Assembly (NCBI GenBank): GCA_046756925.1
Contig: JBHHXH010000069.1
Location: 1 to 14,931, forward strand
Direction of reading: 5' to 3'
DNA length: 14,931 nt
Source of the DNA: JAJDBU01 sp046756925
GTDB lineage: Bacteria; Nitrospirota; Nitrospiria; SBBL01; JAADHI01
The notes under the pieces were generated by a model. The model had not been told where the DNA came from, did not search any database, and was given only the letters and a program-made list of their open reading frames with translations. Position numbers and translations under genes: made by a program. This document shows, piece after piece, positions 14,591-14,931 of this stretch (positions within the stretch are counted from its first letter, which is position 1; every line of letters starts with the position of its first letter).

Positions 14591-14931
14591 ACATCGGGGT
14601 TCCGGTTCAAATCTTGTTGCACTCCAGCTGAGAGAAGCCTTAAGTAATGGCGGCTCTCCTGTTTACTTGTTTAGACAACCATGCAAGCAGTTAGACGGTT
14701 TTTCTCTTGAAATCTTATAAAAAACTTCCCGGCATTCAACACCTCTCCCTCTGTTTTTATTCTGTTTTTTTCTAAATCTATTTGACCACGTCAGTTTGTT
14801 AGGTGGATAGAATGATTCTTGCATTTTTCACATGCAAACTATTTTTCCACTAAGCCCTCTCTATTTTGTAAGGGTTGGCATCTTGTTTATGGTTATTAAC
14901 GAAAACGAGTCAATTCCCCTTTTTTATATCA
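14591..14931. other. AT-rich end region without a supported gene
   Basis: Base composition drops clearly in GC compared with the operon to the left, with many T runs (around 14755-14775 and 14841-14846). I see no ORF of useful length, no tRNA and no array. Two weak inverted repeats are present: AGCC/GGCT with a GAG/CTC extension at about 14630-14660, and TTGCAT/ATGCAA at 14819-14837 followed by a short T run. Neither is a convincing terminator. Confidence 0.5.

Noticed and set aside
14591..14630. tRNA 3'-end-like string GGTTCAAATC
   Set aside because: The T-loop sequence fits, but the flanking five bases on each side do not pair and no anticodon or D arm lies upstream. Probably chance.
14781..14814. 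Possible promoter TTGACC ... TAGAAT near the right end
   Set aside because: The spacing is about 20 nt and no gene follows inside the window.

Overview
The window looks like chromosome from a Gram-negative bacterium of moderately high GC. A fimbrial usher and a periplasmic pilus chaperone imply an outer membrane. The lineage cannot be fixed from sequence alone. A c-di-GMP-I riboswitch, an archaic pilus and an archaeal/spirochaete-type phenylalanyl-tRNA synthetase together point away from the common enterobacteria, towards a delta-proteobacterial-, Nitrospirota- or spirochaete-like background (low confidence).

Left third (1-4110, minus strand): a compact archaic (Csu-like) chaperone-usher pilus operon. 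In transcription order it has a promoter (about 4108-4081), a c-di-GMP-I (GEMM-I) aptamer (about 4056-3961), an intrinsic terminator (3950-3915), a spore-coat-U pilin (3863-3384), a large intercistronic stem-loop, a PapD-like chaperone (3180-2362) and an usher (2390-57). At the window edge lies the start of a further secreted protein, whose frame stops after a signal-peptide-like stretch. The riboswitch I identified by hand: GAAA-capped P2, 11-nt-type tetraloop receptor, CGCAAAG joining segment and P3 pairing are all present in the right order. It is the main find: second-messenger control of an archaic adhesive pilus at transcription elongation.

Middle (4424-13060, plus strand): a tightly packed housekeeping run, def-fmt-htpX-rsmB-djlA-rpe-pheS-pheT, with overlaps or gaps of 56 nt or less. 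def and fmt remove and add the formyl group of initiator methionine, rsmB methylates 16S rRNA, pheS/pheT charge tRNA-Phe, htpX and djlA serve membrane and protein quality control, and rpe is a pentose-phosphate enzyme. Two oddities stand out. The pheS/pheT pair is of the archaeal/eukaryal size and domain type. rsmB has no ATG, GTG or TTG between the htpX stop and its conserved N-terminus, where a bidirectional terminator-like hairpin is embedded in its codons.

Right end (13061-14931): a 214-nt spacer, a YeeE/YedE-family membrane protein ending in an intrinsic terminator, one small unassigned ORF, and about 340 nt of AT-richer sequence with no gene I can support.
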